A stretch of 64,000 nt of DNA. It comes from Hyaloscypha bicolor E (Eukaryota > Ascomycota > Leotiomycetes > Helotiales > Hyaloscyphaceae). Every line of letters begins with the position of its first letter. The first letter of the stretch is position 1. The notes under the pieces were generated by a model. The model saw nothing but the letters and a program-made list of their open reading frames with translations, was not told the origin of the DNA and made no database searches. Below, piece by piece: positions 10,916 to 22,248 of this stretch. The stretch is taken from contig NW_020194628.1 of the NCBI RefSeq assembly GCF_002865645.1, positions 124,001-188,000 on the forward strand, given 5' to 3'. Made by a program: the position numbers and the translations under genes.

Positions 10916-11606
10916 GTCGTCAGTGGCGCGTCGCAAACACGATCTGGATTGGGGCTCAGGAGAGAAGGTTCGACTGCACACAGAGGTTTAGAAGAAGAGG
11001 AGATTTGGCGGCATGATATTCGACCGGTGGGCGTTGACTTTCGGCGGTCTTGAATCGGGCCAGAGAATGCACCAAAAACGCGGGTTGCGAAGGCACGGGC
11101 TGGGATGACATTTTCCCGTGAGATAAGCGAGATGCGGGAAGATCGAGGTCACGTGATATCCGGGAACCTGCGAGGAAAAGGGGGGATGATGGGACGGAAG
11201 CTAGATCTCAGAATTGATTCCGTAAAGAAAAGAGCAGCATAGAAATTTTCAAAAAGAGGTAACGTCCTCCCATTGCCCATCCTATTGAGGCTCTTCATCC
11301 CACCAAAAATTCACCTATGCCCTAAGCTAAGCCCTGACAGTCCCAGAGACAGAGGGACAACGGACGCCCACAGAATCTGCGGAATAAAGGAGGCTCAAAC
11401 GCTCTACAAACCTCCGAGCCTTCACAAGCTGTACAAGTTGTTTCTGCAGTACCCGAGGCCAAGCATAGCTAAATAATACAACAAGAACTCGATCACTGCA
11501 TTGCGATCCACATGACTCTGAAGCAATTGCAAAATCCTCCTTTCAGAGAGGCCTACTTGTGGAAAATATATTTTCTCATTCGCTGGTTCTGTTTTAGTCT
11601 CCAGAC
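10916..11606. other. SWC2 upstream region and spacer
   Basis: Contains TCACGTGA (near 11150), an E-box-like site about 235 bp upstream of SWC2. No gene supported. The minus frame at 11685-11422 overlaps the solo LTR and has no recognisable domain. Confidence 0.4.
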
Positions 11607-11611
11607 CTGAG

Positions 11612-11939
11612 TGTTGAATTGGTACTAGCTTACTAATCCTTCCAGTACCAGGTTCAACTACTAATATTAGCTTCGCCACTCTCATTTATAATGGTTTACT
11701 ATGGAAGCCTATGGAATAGCTTACTATGGAAGCTCAGGGAACGCTTACTAATATATATGAGTCATCTGATTTATAATATACTGGAGGAAATCGCCACCCA
11801 CTAGTGGGTATATAAGAACTGTACTTTAGATTCCCTCCTCTCCTTTTTTTACTCTTTACTCTCCTGTATCTAGTCATTTTACAGATTGTCAACCTCCAAT
11901 ATATCGATTTTCCATCAATAAATCGATCACTTTCCAATA
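11612..11939. mobile_element. Solo LTR related to the copia element at 13287
   Basis: The sequence starts TGTTGAAT and ends TTTCCAATA. It is flanked by the same 5-bp word CTGAG at 11607-11611 and 11940-11944. The last 80 nt (CTCCTGTATCTAGTCA..., ATATATCGATTTTCCA) match the end of the LTRs at 13287 and 18077, and the start also aligns (CCAGGTTCAA). A single LTR with intact target duplication is what recombination between two LTRs leaves. Confidence 0.75.
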
Positions 11940-11944
11940 CTGAG

Positions 11945-12025
11945 CAACTGCTGCTTTAACCTGAGCTAAAGGCGAGTATACCTGAGCCGAGCCTGAGCAT
12001 CCTGAGCACGCCCCGAGTCAGCCTG
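11945..12025. repeat. CTGAGC-rich tract
   Basis: Several CTGAGC/CTGAG words occur in about 80 bp directly beside the solo LTR. Similar tracts occur near 23105-23190 (opposite strand), 49025-49120 and 52498-52555. It may be a decayed simple repeat or the target context of the LTR. Confidence 0.35.
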
Positions 12026-12468
12026 CACATCATAATGTGGAGCCTATTTTGGGCCTCCTGTGTGCCCTGATCATCGACACCACTAACGACTCGTATGCAC
12101 TGCTAGAAAATCCCTGTAACTTTCGCGCTGCGAGAAGTTGCTAGTAATTCGTTGCGGTTGAGCCAACGATGCTCCTAACCACGCCAATAAGTGACCGTGA
12201 ATAATCTTATGACTTTTCCTCAGTGAATGATAAGTAAGGCTGTAGGAAATAATAGGGTATTGACATGGTCTATCTTGGGCCAGAGGATCGGGCGTGGTGC
12301 CTATGGTGCCAGTGGTGCCCGACTTCTGGAGGGCTGCAACAAAGCTGATACCGACATCGCGACCATGCGCTGTCAACCACGACATTTGACCTGCTCGATC
12401 CAGATATAAATCGCCTACTGGTATCTGCCTTGGACTAAATACATAGGTCATAGAATTTGATTTGAAAT

Positions 12469-13286
12469 ATGATTTCCTTTTGGATTTTGCCACCAGGTAA
12501 GTTGCTGGACAATAATCACATTGTGTACCAAAATGCTGATGATATGGAAAGAAATGAGTGGGAGAAAAATATTTTGGGCTTGTGCGACCTCGCCAGCAAC
12601 GACATCATCAAACTCGTCCTTCTGGCGTTTTCTGCGCTCCCTCTCCTGAAATCACTTCTTCCATCGGGAGTCTCTCATAAGCTGCAATCCGAAGGAACAC
12701 TTCCCCAGTTGTCAATTCCCTACGAGATATGCTCCCAGATCGCAAGAGCTACAACGTTCGTGGCAGCACGGCATTAGCCAGTCGTCATCGCTCTAAATGG
12801 CCCACGTCACTGCTCTTCGGTTATGTGTTTGCTCTCGGAGTTTTGGGACTTCTCTTTCGGGCAACTTGGAGACGAAAACTATTGCGGCATGTCAATGTTC
12901 TCCTCATCTTGAACTTCATGCTTATTCTGATCTCGGATAATCTTCCTCGCGCCCTTCTACATACAGTATTTCTTCTCGGACAGAGCTTCCTAGGGTGGTT
13001 CTTATGTCAGCACTTGGATTCTGTGTTCTGATGACGGCATTCACGCCCCAGGAATGGGCTCCTCCTTCTGTTTCGCTGGATCTTATCCATCGTCATCGAG
13101 ACGACGGCCGAGTCCAGAAGAAACTTGTAGCTATTTCTCTTACTACGTGTCATATGGATGGGTTACGAAAGTGATATTAAAGGGATTTCGAGGGAAATTG
13201 ACGCTTGGTGATTTGCCGTCTCTGCCATTCTACGATGGGCCGCTACTATGGCTGCCTCGTATTCAAGATGCGCGTGCCAGAGGAGG
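12469..13286 (+). pseudogene. ABCC-type ABC transporter, 5' part, cut by a retroelement
   Basis: Hydrophobic frames at 12590-12680 and 12780-13030 look like the N-terminal membrane domain of an ABCC (MRP-like) transporter. They lie in different frames, so introns or frameshifts separate them; I could not place them. From 13110 the frame reads SYGWVTKVILKGFRGKLT then LPSLPFYDGPLLWLPRIQDA, the linker before transmembrane domain 1. The frame is cut at 13286, where the copia element begins, and resumes in phase after 18441. The true start is not determined. The rest of the gene is entered at 18442-22248. Confidence 0.65.
13282..13286. repeat. Target site duplication, left copy (GGAGG)
   Basis: GGAGG precedes the 5' LTR and recurs at 18437-18441 after the 3' LTR. 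Five bases is the usual target duplication of Ty1/copia integrases. Confidence 0.85.
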
Positions 13287-13646
13287 TGTTGAACTAGCTA
13301 GCTTGGCTAGCATCCATTCCTTCCACTCCAGGTTCAATCACTAATTCAGTTCGTCCGATTATTGGGTATTACTTACGTACGAGCACACCAATCGTTTATT
13401 AGTATCGCCATTCGATTACGTTCCGTAAACGTACGTTCAGGAATTAGATTGGTAAATCGTTCCCACCACCAAGTAAGTGCGGGGTAAATCACATGGTGGG
13501 CTGGAAATCAGGAATATAGCTAGGGAACCCATTCCCTCTGTTTTTTATGGAATCACTCTCCTGTATCTAGTCAAAACTAGTCATTCTACAGATTATTAAT
13601 CTCTAATATATCGATTTTCCACTAATAAATCGATCCCAGTTTAATA
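13287..13646 (+). repeat. 5' LTR of the copia element
   Basis: 360 bp, starting TGTTGAAC and ending GTTTAATA. It matches the 3' LTR along its whole length, with differences mainly C/T and G/A. The usual terminal CA reads TA here, which fits a C-to-T change. Confidence 0.9.
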
Positions 13647-13660
13647 GGTTATGAGCCCGG
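13647..13660 (+). other. Primer binding site, matches the initiator tRNA-Met anticodon arm
   Basis: Immediately after the 5' LTR lies GGTTATGAGCCCGG. It is complementary to the anticodon-loop region of eukaryotic initiator tRNA-Met (GGGCUCAUAACC), not to a tRNA 3' end. This is the half-tRNA primer arrangement described for Drosophila copia. Confidence 0.65.
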
Positions 13661-16600
13661 ATAGTGCCCACTAAGTGCTTTCACATGATCCTCAGGTCAC
13701 GTGACCTCACTTAGTATTCACTTGTCCATTTCCGATTTTATCAAAATCATTAATTCTATTGAATTACACCCACCGTATTAGCCTTGCATTAGCAGAATTC
13801 ACTAAAAACATAGCCATTTTTGGGCAAAAGTTCTCTGCAAAATCCGCTATGCCGGATAGTAAAAAATTAGTATATATTACCTATAAAGGGACAAAAATCG
13901 AACTTCTCTCAGATAGTAATATCTACTCCTAGATAGATAATACCATGAATATCTTCATTATCGAAGATCTATAGTAGTATATTAACCCAGATTAAGCTCC
14001 TGCTCTCGTGAAATTGGCCCAAAAGAATAATAAAACGATTACTTATTAAGTAGTAATTACTCGTATAGTACTAAATCTACTTATTACCTATAATACCTGG
14101 TAATAATTCAAGGAAATCAAGCTTGTATACCAGATCTGGACCCAGATTCGAGCTAAAGCGAACTAGCTAAAAGCTCAGAAAAAAGCTCTATATCTTTAAT
14201 AATTAGAAACTATTATATTTGATTCTAATAAGGGAATAGACGACTTTATTAACCATATTAGCCGTAAAGTAGCTGAAATTAAGGGTATAAACGGGTCGAT
14301 TTCGGATGTTTCTATATCCGGATATCTAATTCGTGGCCTTTTAAAGAAATATAACTTTTATAAATTTTTCCTGAATTTTATTAGAGCTAATATTAATAAA
14401 CTAAAGCTGGAATTACTTAAAGCGGACGCTTTTACTAAGGAAAACAAACTTAGGGGTAAAACCCCTAATTCCACTTCTAATTCTATTCCAAAAGCACTAG
14501 CTACTTAAGGAAATTAATTAGGAAATTAGTCTAAAAATAAGGATAAAAAACCGAAGCGTCCCAAGGATCTAAATGCCTACTATATGTTTCATAAGTATAA
14601 AGGGCATAATATTAAGGACTATATAAGCTATAAATTAGTTCAGGAATTCTATAATTCCAAAGAAAAAAATACTAATTCTACTAGTAAAGAGGTATTTTCT
14701 AATCCCAAAGCACCTATATATCCGAAAGTCTATATTACTAGAAAAACGATATTTAGTGTCTTCCTTAGTAAGTAATTACCTAATAATTTTACGAATATCT
14801 GGTATATTAATTCGGGTACTATAAATTATTTTATAGGAAGTAAAAGCTTCTTTATTATATATAAAGAGATTAATTTATTTCTAATTACCCTTAGTAATAA
14901 ATTAATAATTCTTATTAAGGACAAAAGAATTATTTTTTTAGCTACCTAACTAGAGCTAAAAATATAGCTTAATAATATATTTTATAGCCCCTAATTCCGA
15001 AATATTTCCTTATTATTAATTCTAAAAATTATACGAGCTAGAGGTAATATTATATTTTCCTAAGGGAATATCCGAATTATTAATAAAGAAATAACTATTA
15101 TAACTAGTACTTTTAGCCCCTCTATAGAGCTATATTAGCTTAACTAATTTAGTTTAGGGCATGTCCTAAAAGTATTAAAATCGGAAGCTTTAGCCTCCCT
15201 AAAAACGTAATACTAGTAATATAGATATCTAAATACAAAGTATATTCTAGAATTAGTAAACCATATCTATAGGCTTTAATTCAAGAACTAAAACCTATTT
15301 AATTATAATCCATATAATATAAGTAAGATTACTAGGGCTAGTATAACTAAACTATATCCTAAAAAACTACTTCTAGGGAAATATATTATAATTAACTTAT
15401 AGGGGCTATTAAGGGTTCTATTCCTTAGTAAGAACTCCTATATACTTTCTATTACTTATAAGAGTACTAAATATTATATAATAGTATATAATTCGGATAG
15501 AAAGAGCTACTTTATAGATCTTTAGTATTAAGTAACTTTCTCTAAAACCTAAACTAGGAATAAAGTCAAGTACCTATACCTTAATAATACTCTAGAATTT
15601 GTATTAGGATAAGTTAAGAACTAGTACAAATTAAAGGGCATTTGTCTGGAACTAATAATTACTTATATACCTAAATAGAATAGTATTTCTAAATATAATA
15701 TATATATAATTATTAAAGCGGAGCGTGCGGAGCTAGAATAATTAGACTTATTATACGAGTTTTAAGAGGAAATAATTATATATGGGATTTATGCCTATAA
15801 TTAATACTACTTGCCTAAAATTAGTATAATTTCATATAAAGTATTCTATAGGATTAAACCGGACATTTCTAACCTATAGATATTCGGTTTCTTGGTATAT
15901 ATCTATATACCTAAGAAAATAGCCTTATAATATAAGTATATAGCCAAGGCCTTTAGGGGTATTTTTACTAGCTATAGTAGTTTCGGATATTATATTTGAA
16001 ACCCATATAAGTAAATATTTATTATTTCTAATTATTATACTATTAAAGAATATATTAAGAGAGTGTGTTTCCTAAATCCAGTATCCTAGCTATATAAAAG
16101 ACTAGTTAGTACTACTAAAGATTATAATAATACTTCTAGTAATAATATATATAATTCTAATATAATTTATAGAAATACTATTATTATTAATACTAGAAAT
16201 TAATAGCTTAATATTTTATTAGAAAATAATCGAGAAAATTACTTTAATATTAAAGGAAATATTATTTAAAGCATGTTATGTAACTAAATTAAGGGTGCTT
16301 CTAGTTCAAGTAAAGCTCCTGAACCCCTATTTGAGAATAATAACTAAGAACCAGAATTACTTATAAGTAGTTCTAATTTAGGTTCTATAATTTAGGAGGC
16401 GCCTATATTTCCCGAAATAGTTCTAGTTAGGGATAAATTAATTCCTAGATATCCGAAATTAACTAGAATTACCGGGGAATAGCCTAATTCTCGTATTTTG
16501 CTAGTTATTAACTAGAATACTAAAGCTTCTAAAATTCTAATATTAATTAATAAAGCTTTTACTAGTCCTAATACCTATCTTTAGAAACCTTTTATTAGGA

Positions 16601-18063
16601 AGAAGCTATAATCCCATATATGTAATTATATATGGGATCTAGTAATTAGAAAATACTAAAAAACTATTAGATATTATTAGTTATTTAAAATTAAAACTAA
16701 TAAGTACTATAAATTAAGGCTAGTAGTATAAGGCTATACCTAATAATATAATATAGATTACTTTAAAACCTTTATTCTAGTAGCTAGGCTTTTTACTATA
16801 TGTATTATATTAGCCTTAGTAGCTAAATATGGGCTTTATATTTAGTAAATAGACGTCCAAATAGCCTTTCTCTATAGGGAATTAGAAGAGAAGTACTATA
16901 TGAAATAACCTCCTGGTTTTATTAAAGGTACTAACCTAATTTATTACCTATAGAAAAGCATTTACGGGTTAAAACAAGCCCCTAGGGTCTGGAATTAGGT
17001 AATTAATAGTTTTTTCCGTATTATTAGTTTCCTGAGATTACTTTATAATCTAGCCTTATATATATTTCAAGAGTATAATATTAATTAGCTATCTTTTCTA
17101 ATTACTATTTATATAGATAATATAATTATTATTAGTAAAAGTATGGCTTAAATTAATAAAATTAAGGAGTAACTTTATTAGAAATTTAATATAACTAATT
17201 TAGGAGAAATTAAAATACTCCTAGGTATGGAAATCATATATTTTTAGGACGGTTCTGTATTCTTATACCAAAATTAATATCTTATAAATATACTCTAAAA
17301 ATATTAAATAGAAGGTTCTATTCCTATTTCTATACTAATAGCTTAAGCTATAGTTCTAAAAAGGGAAAATATTAATATTATAAAATATTAGAGTTATACG
17401 AGATTATTTATGTAGCTATCTCTAGTATTAAGACCCGATTTTTGCTATACTACTAGGTATTTGGGACGTTCTAATTCCTGTCCTAAAGCCTCTTATAACT
17501 CTATATAAAAGCATATAATATAATATATTAAGGGATTACTTAATATAGGTATTCTATATAATGCTTTATTTAAAGAAGAACTTATTAGGTACTCAGATAC
17601 CGATTATAGAAGCGATTTATAGGACCGTAAATTAATCTCTGGTATGGTTTTTACCCTATTTAGTAAAGTAATTAGCTGGGCTAGTACTAAACAGAAAACT
17701 ATAGTAATTACTACTATAGAAGCGAAGTATATTGCCCTTATTCCGGTAGTTAAAGAAGCCCTATAGCTAAAGCAACTATTTAAAGAAATATCGATTCCTA
17801 TAGGACTAATTAAGCTAAAAACGGATACTCAGGGAGCTCTTGATTTAGCTATAAACACATGATTTTCTTAGAAAACCAAGCATATTAATATTAGATATTA
17901 TTTTATTAGGGACTATATTAATACCAAGAATATTATACTCAAGCACATTCCTATATAGGAAATAATAGCCGATATTCTCACCAAACTATTAGCTAGACCC
18001 GCTTTTGAACTACTACGTTTAAAGCTAGGTATTATTAGCCTTACTAACGTCAAATCTCGACTA

Positions 18064-18076
18064 TAAGGAGGAGGCG
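18064..18076 (+). other. Polypurine tract of the copia element
   Basis: AAGGAGGAGGCG directly precedes the 3' LTR, the position of the plus-strand primer. The C near its end is probably a mutation. Confidence 0.6.
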
Positions 18077-18436
18077 TATTAAACTAGCTAGCTTGGCTAG
18101 TATCTATTCCTTCTACTTCAGGTTTAATTACTAATTTAGTTCGTCCGATTATTGGGTATTACTTACGTACGAGTACACCAATCGTTTATTAGTATTACCA
18201 TTCGATTACGTTCCGTAAACATATGTTCAGGAATCAGATTGGTAAATTGTTCCCATCACCAAGTAAGTGCGGGGTAAATCACATGGTGGGCTGGAAATCA
18301 GGAATATAGCTAGGGAACCTATTCCCTCTGTTTTTTATGGAATCACTCTCCTATATCTAGTCAAAACTAGTCATTCTACAGATTGTCAATCTCTAATATA
18401 TCGATTTTCCACCGATAAATCGATCCCAGTTTAATA
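18077..18436 (+). repeat. 3' LTR of the copia element
   Basis: 360 bp, starting TATTAAAC where the 5' LTR has TGTTGAAC (two G-to-A changes) and ending GTTTAATA. Most differences from the 5' LTR in its first half are T here against C there. Confidence 0.9.
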
Positions 18437-18441
18437 GGAGG
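18437..18441. repeat. Target site duplication, right copy (GGAGG)
   Basis: Pairs with 13282-13286. Removing the element plus one GGAGG rejoins the transporter reading frame exactly. Confidence 0.85.
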
Positions 18442-21400
18442 CACTACTTTTTGGACTTTGATCATCCTTCTCCGAGCAGAACTCTCAAAGATGATCCTCT
18501 GTGCAACCTTGACAGCCATTTGCGAACTCATAGCTCCGTTCGCTATGTATCAGCTGCTGGACTATCTGGCACATCCCGAACTCGCCGTCGTACGGCCTGT
18601 ACTTTGGGTTTGCCTGTTGTTCATTGGTCCGATGTCCAGATCTGTTGCATTTCATCAATACATATTCACGACAACTCGACTGATTGTCCGCGTCAAAATA
18701 TCCATGGTCCAAGAGATTTTCTACAAAGCAATGCGTCGCGATGAGAATGAAGCTATGCTTGACGAAACGACCGAATCACAATCTGCAAATAACGGGCATG
18801 GTAGTACGCTGCAACGGGCCTCCTCACCACAAGTGCCGAAAGCAGGCTCCAAAAGAAACCTCAAAACTGGCCAGATAGCAAATTTGATTTCATACGATGT
18901 CGATGCCATCATCCAAGCACGCGACATTGTTCTTTGTTGTATTACTGGACCAACAGAGCTCACGATTGCAATGACACTGTTATATCGAATGCTAGGATGG
19001 TCTTCGATGGCTGGACTTGCGGTCATGCTTCTATGTTTTCCCATTCCGACATTTCTCGCGCGAAGAATGTCGAGTGTCCACACACGAGCAATGAAGGCAA
19101 CAGACACCCGTATATCTCGGATCATAGAGTATCTGCCAGCTATTCGAACGATCAAGTACTTTGCATGGGAACATGCCATGTCCGAGAAAATTGAGGAAGC
19201 TCGACAGGCAGAGCAACGTATTATGTGGAGACGTAGTTTATATGCTGTCGCGATAACTGCGAGTGGGGACTTCATTCCACTGTTGACCTTGTTTGTCATG
19301 TTCTCCTGCTATACCCTCGGCATGGGGCAATCGTTGACGAGTGCCACGGCTTTCACATCACTGTCGCTTATTGAGATTCTTCGATCGCAATTTGCGTGGA
19401 TATCAAGAACCACTCGTTTTGTGGCACAGGCTAAGGCATCACTAGGTCGCATCGATCACTACTTTGAAACGTTCATTGACATGCAACACCATCCGGAAGG
19501 GCCTCCTTCATTGAGCAATGCAACATTGAGCCGATCACGTGCATCGAAGTTCAAATTACGAAACATAACTCTGCACTTCATTAAGCAGGGAATGAACGTT
19601 GTCACAGGGCCGTCTGGGAGCGGCAAGACCTCTCTGCTCCTTTCTTTGCTCGGCGAAACTATCTTGGAAGCAGGAGAGGTAACTTGTCCTCGTGATGTTG
19701 CGTATGCCTCTCAAAGTGCCTGGCTTCAGAATGACACAATCCGAAATAATATCCTTTTCAACAGCGCATTTGAGCTGATCCGTTACGACAGGGTTGTGGA
19801 TGCGTGTTGCTTACTCCAAGACCTCGGACAACTCCCTCAATGCGATCTTACCTTGGTAGGTGAGAATGGAACCGTTCTATCTGGAGGTCAGCGTCAGCGA
19901 CTTGCTCTCGCTCGGGTAATATATTCGAAAGCTTCAACCATATTCCTTGATGATGTTTTTCCCGCGCTAGATGTCACCACGGCAGTGCATCTATATAATC
20001 ATTGTTTCTGCAGTGACCTCCTACATGGCAGGACTGTCATCTTGGTCACGCAGATTCCTTGGATTGGAGAACAAGCAGATTTCGAGGTCAGGCTTGATGG
20101 TGGTGTGGTGAAATTTGTTGAAGCACGCGAAGGGGTGGTGCGAATCCCAATAAGTGTTGCCCGAGTCCTGGCAGCTACGGGACTCGCCAGCAGGAAATCT
20201 CCGGGGATACCACACCGGTTCCTGCAGCGGGGCAGTTGCCGACAGATCCGCCCTCACGAAATGGCTTGTTTGAGGATATTGTTAGCCATAAAAGAAATCC
20301 AAAGGCCCTTTGTAAGTCCTATTCAAGTCGAAGCTGGATGTAATTCCGCTTGGCTAGAGGTAGCAGTGCTCTGCTAATAGTTCGGAGCAGTTTATGAGTA
20401 CATGGTTGTATTTGGCGGCCACAAATATGCCTTGTTTGCTTTATGCACAGCACTTGCCTCCCAACTAGCATTCTTTGCTATGACACTTTGGCTTTCTGTC
20501 TGGGTTGGTGCTTATTCTGACCGAGATGCCGTCGATGTGGGATTCTATCTGGGCACATATGCCGCTATTCTAGCCTCTTTCAACATACTCACCGCGCTCA
20601 ACAGTCTTGTCTTTCAGAATGGAGCGTGGAATGCGGCTCGGGAAATGCATAACCGCTTAGTCCAAGCTGTTTTACGGGTACCTTTGAGCTGGTATGACAT
20701 AATTCCCGTCGGTTGCATCACTAATCGATTCTCGAGAGACATCAACTCGGAACTCCCTAGACTCGCTTCTCGCCGACTTGTCTAAAGAAGTTATCAACGT
20801 TTTCATCTGTTTGGTTCTGCGAGTTGGAGCTATTGGTTCCATCCTACCTATATTTGCAGTGCCAACAGCGTTTGTTTGCGTAATTGGCTTTATCGTCGGA
20901 GACATGTATACTAGAACTGCTGCTTCTGTGAAACGGATTGCAGCCGAGTCGCAATCTCCGGTCTTCGCCCAATTCTCAGAAACGCTCGCTGGATTAAGTA
21001 TTGTACGCGCAAGAAGTGGAATGATAGATATTCTGGGCCGACAATTGGGGCAGAAGCTGCGAGTATATGCGAGAGCCGCCGAAGCTCAATACAACTTGAA
21101 TCGTTGGGTTAGTGTGCGTACGGACTGCGCAGCTGCAACTGTTGCCTTGGGGGCAGGAAGTATTGCCCTTATTCGATCTGGCAGTGTGTCAGCCGGCCTA
21201 GTTGGGTTCTCCTTGACCAACGCAGTAGGTCTCAGCCGGACCATCATTTCGCTTGTCAGGAATATGAACGAGCTGGAAATCGAGCTGGCTTGCTTCCAAC
21301 GTGTGCGGGAGTATGTCGATCTGCCAGTAGAGGAAGAGCATTCGGATCCTTCTGTGGTGGCGCCGCCAGCAAGTTGGCCTTGTTCAGGGACGATAGAGTT

Positions 21401-22248
21401 CCGGAATGTTACAGCTCGATACACTCCTGATGGACCTGGTATTCTGAAAAACATATCGTTCGCCCTCAAATCTGGGGAGCGTGTCGCGATCGTTGGACGG
21501 ACGGGCAGCGGAAAAAGTACCCTTGTTCTTTCACTGCTCCGCGTCACGTACATCGTATCTGGCAATATCTTCACGACGGGCATAGACATCAGGCACATCT
21601 CACTCTAACGTCTCCGTCAAGTACTAACAATCATACCACAAGACAACGTCCTCTTCAGCGGCGATATCGGCGAGAACCTCGACCCTTCCAGCGCCGCTGA
21701 TTGTCGCGATCTCGAGAATGCACTGAAAGCTTGCAGCGGCCTAACTGCGCTATCGAACCCATCCTCTACTACAGATGGCTACTCGGACCAGATCACACCT
21801 AATATTTCACTTTCTACCCAAGTTACTTCTGGAGGTCAAAATTTCTCTCATGGACAGAGGCAGATTTTGAGTCTGGCTCGTGCCCTTGTCAAGCGATCGA
21901 AATTGATCTTGTTAGATGAAGCGACGGCGTCCATGGATCATGAGACAGATGCAGGGATTCGGAGTGTGTTGAGGGAGGAGCTGGAGGGGGCACGCTTATT
22001 ACGATTGCGCATCGGTTGAGGACGATTATTGATTATGATCGGGTTATTGTCATGATTGGTGGAGAGATTCTTGAGTAAGTCATGTCGATTTTTTGGTTTT
22101 GGTGTCTCCCGGTATTGAGGAAGAGAAATGCTGATTAAGTTGCAGAGTGGGAGCGCCGAAGGAGCTATTTGAGAAAAAGGGCGTGTTTGCCGATATGGTG
22201 ATCCAAGGTAGGGAGGCTGAGGAATTAGTTACGGCTTTTAAATTGTGA
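18442..22248 (+). pseudogene. ABCC-type ABC transporter, 3' part with both nucleotide-binding domains
   Basis: Transmembrane domain 1 (from ICELIAPFAMYQLLDYL) is followed by NBD1 with Walker A GPSGSGKTS (about 19610), signature LSGGQRQRLALAR and Walker B TIFLDDVFPALD. Intron 20312-20380 is in phase and has a GCTAAT branch site. Transmembrane domain 2 follows, then NBD2 with Walker A GRTGSGKST (about 21500), signature FSHGQRQILSLARAL and Walker B LILLDEATASMD. Intron 22075-22145 leads to the last exon (VGAPKELFEKKGVFADM) and TGA at 22246-22248. ABCC proteins export drugs and conjugates. Independent lesions: an extra C in CCC 20755-20757, an in-frame TAA at 21606-21608, and a missing base in the G run 21986-21990. 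With the copia insertion, the gene is dead unless some of these are sequencing errors. Confidence 0.85.

Larger units (their letters stand above)
13287..18436 (+). mobile_element. Complete Ty1/copia LTR retrotransposon, RIP-mutated, 5150 bp
   Basis: Two 360-bp LTRs (13287-13646 and 18077-18436) are flanked by GGAGG on both sides. Inside, in order: a Gag-like region to about 14560 with a degenerate zinc knuckle near 14578-14622, an integrase-like region about 15100-16100, reverse transcriptase about 16600-17300 (visible pieces LKQAPRVWN and YIDNIIIISK), and RNase H about 17580-17960 (KQKTIVITTIEAKY). This Gag-integrase-RT-RNase H order is that of Ty1/copia. Every frame is full of TAG/TAA stops and the internal region is very AT-rich, as expected after RIP. 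The element cannot encode working proteins. It sits inside the ABC transporter gene in the same orientation. Confidence 0.92.
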
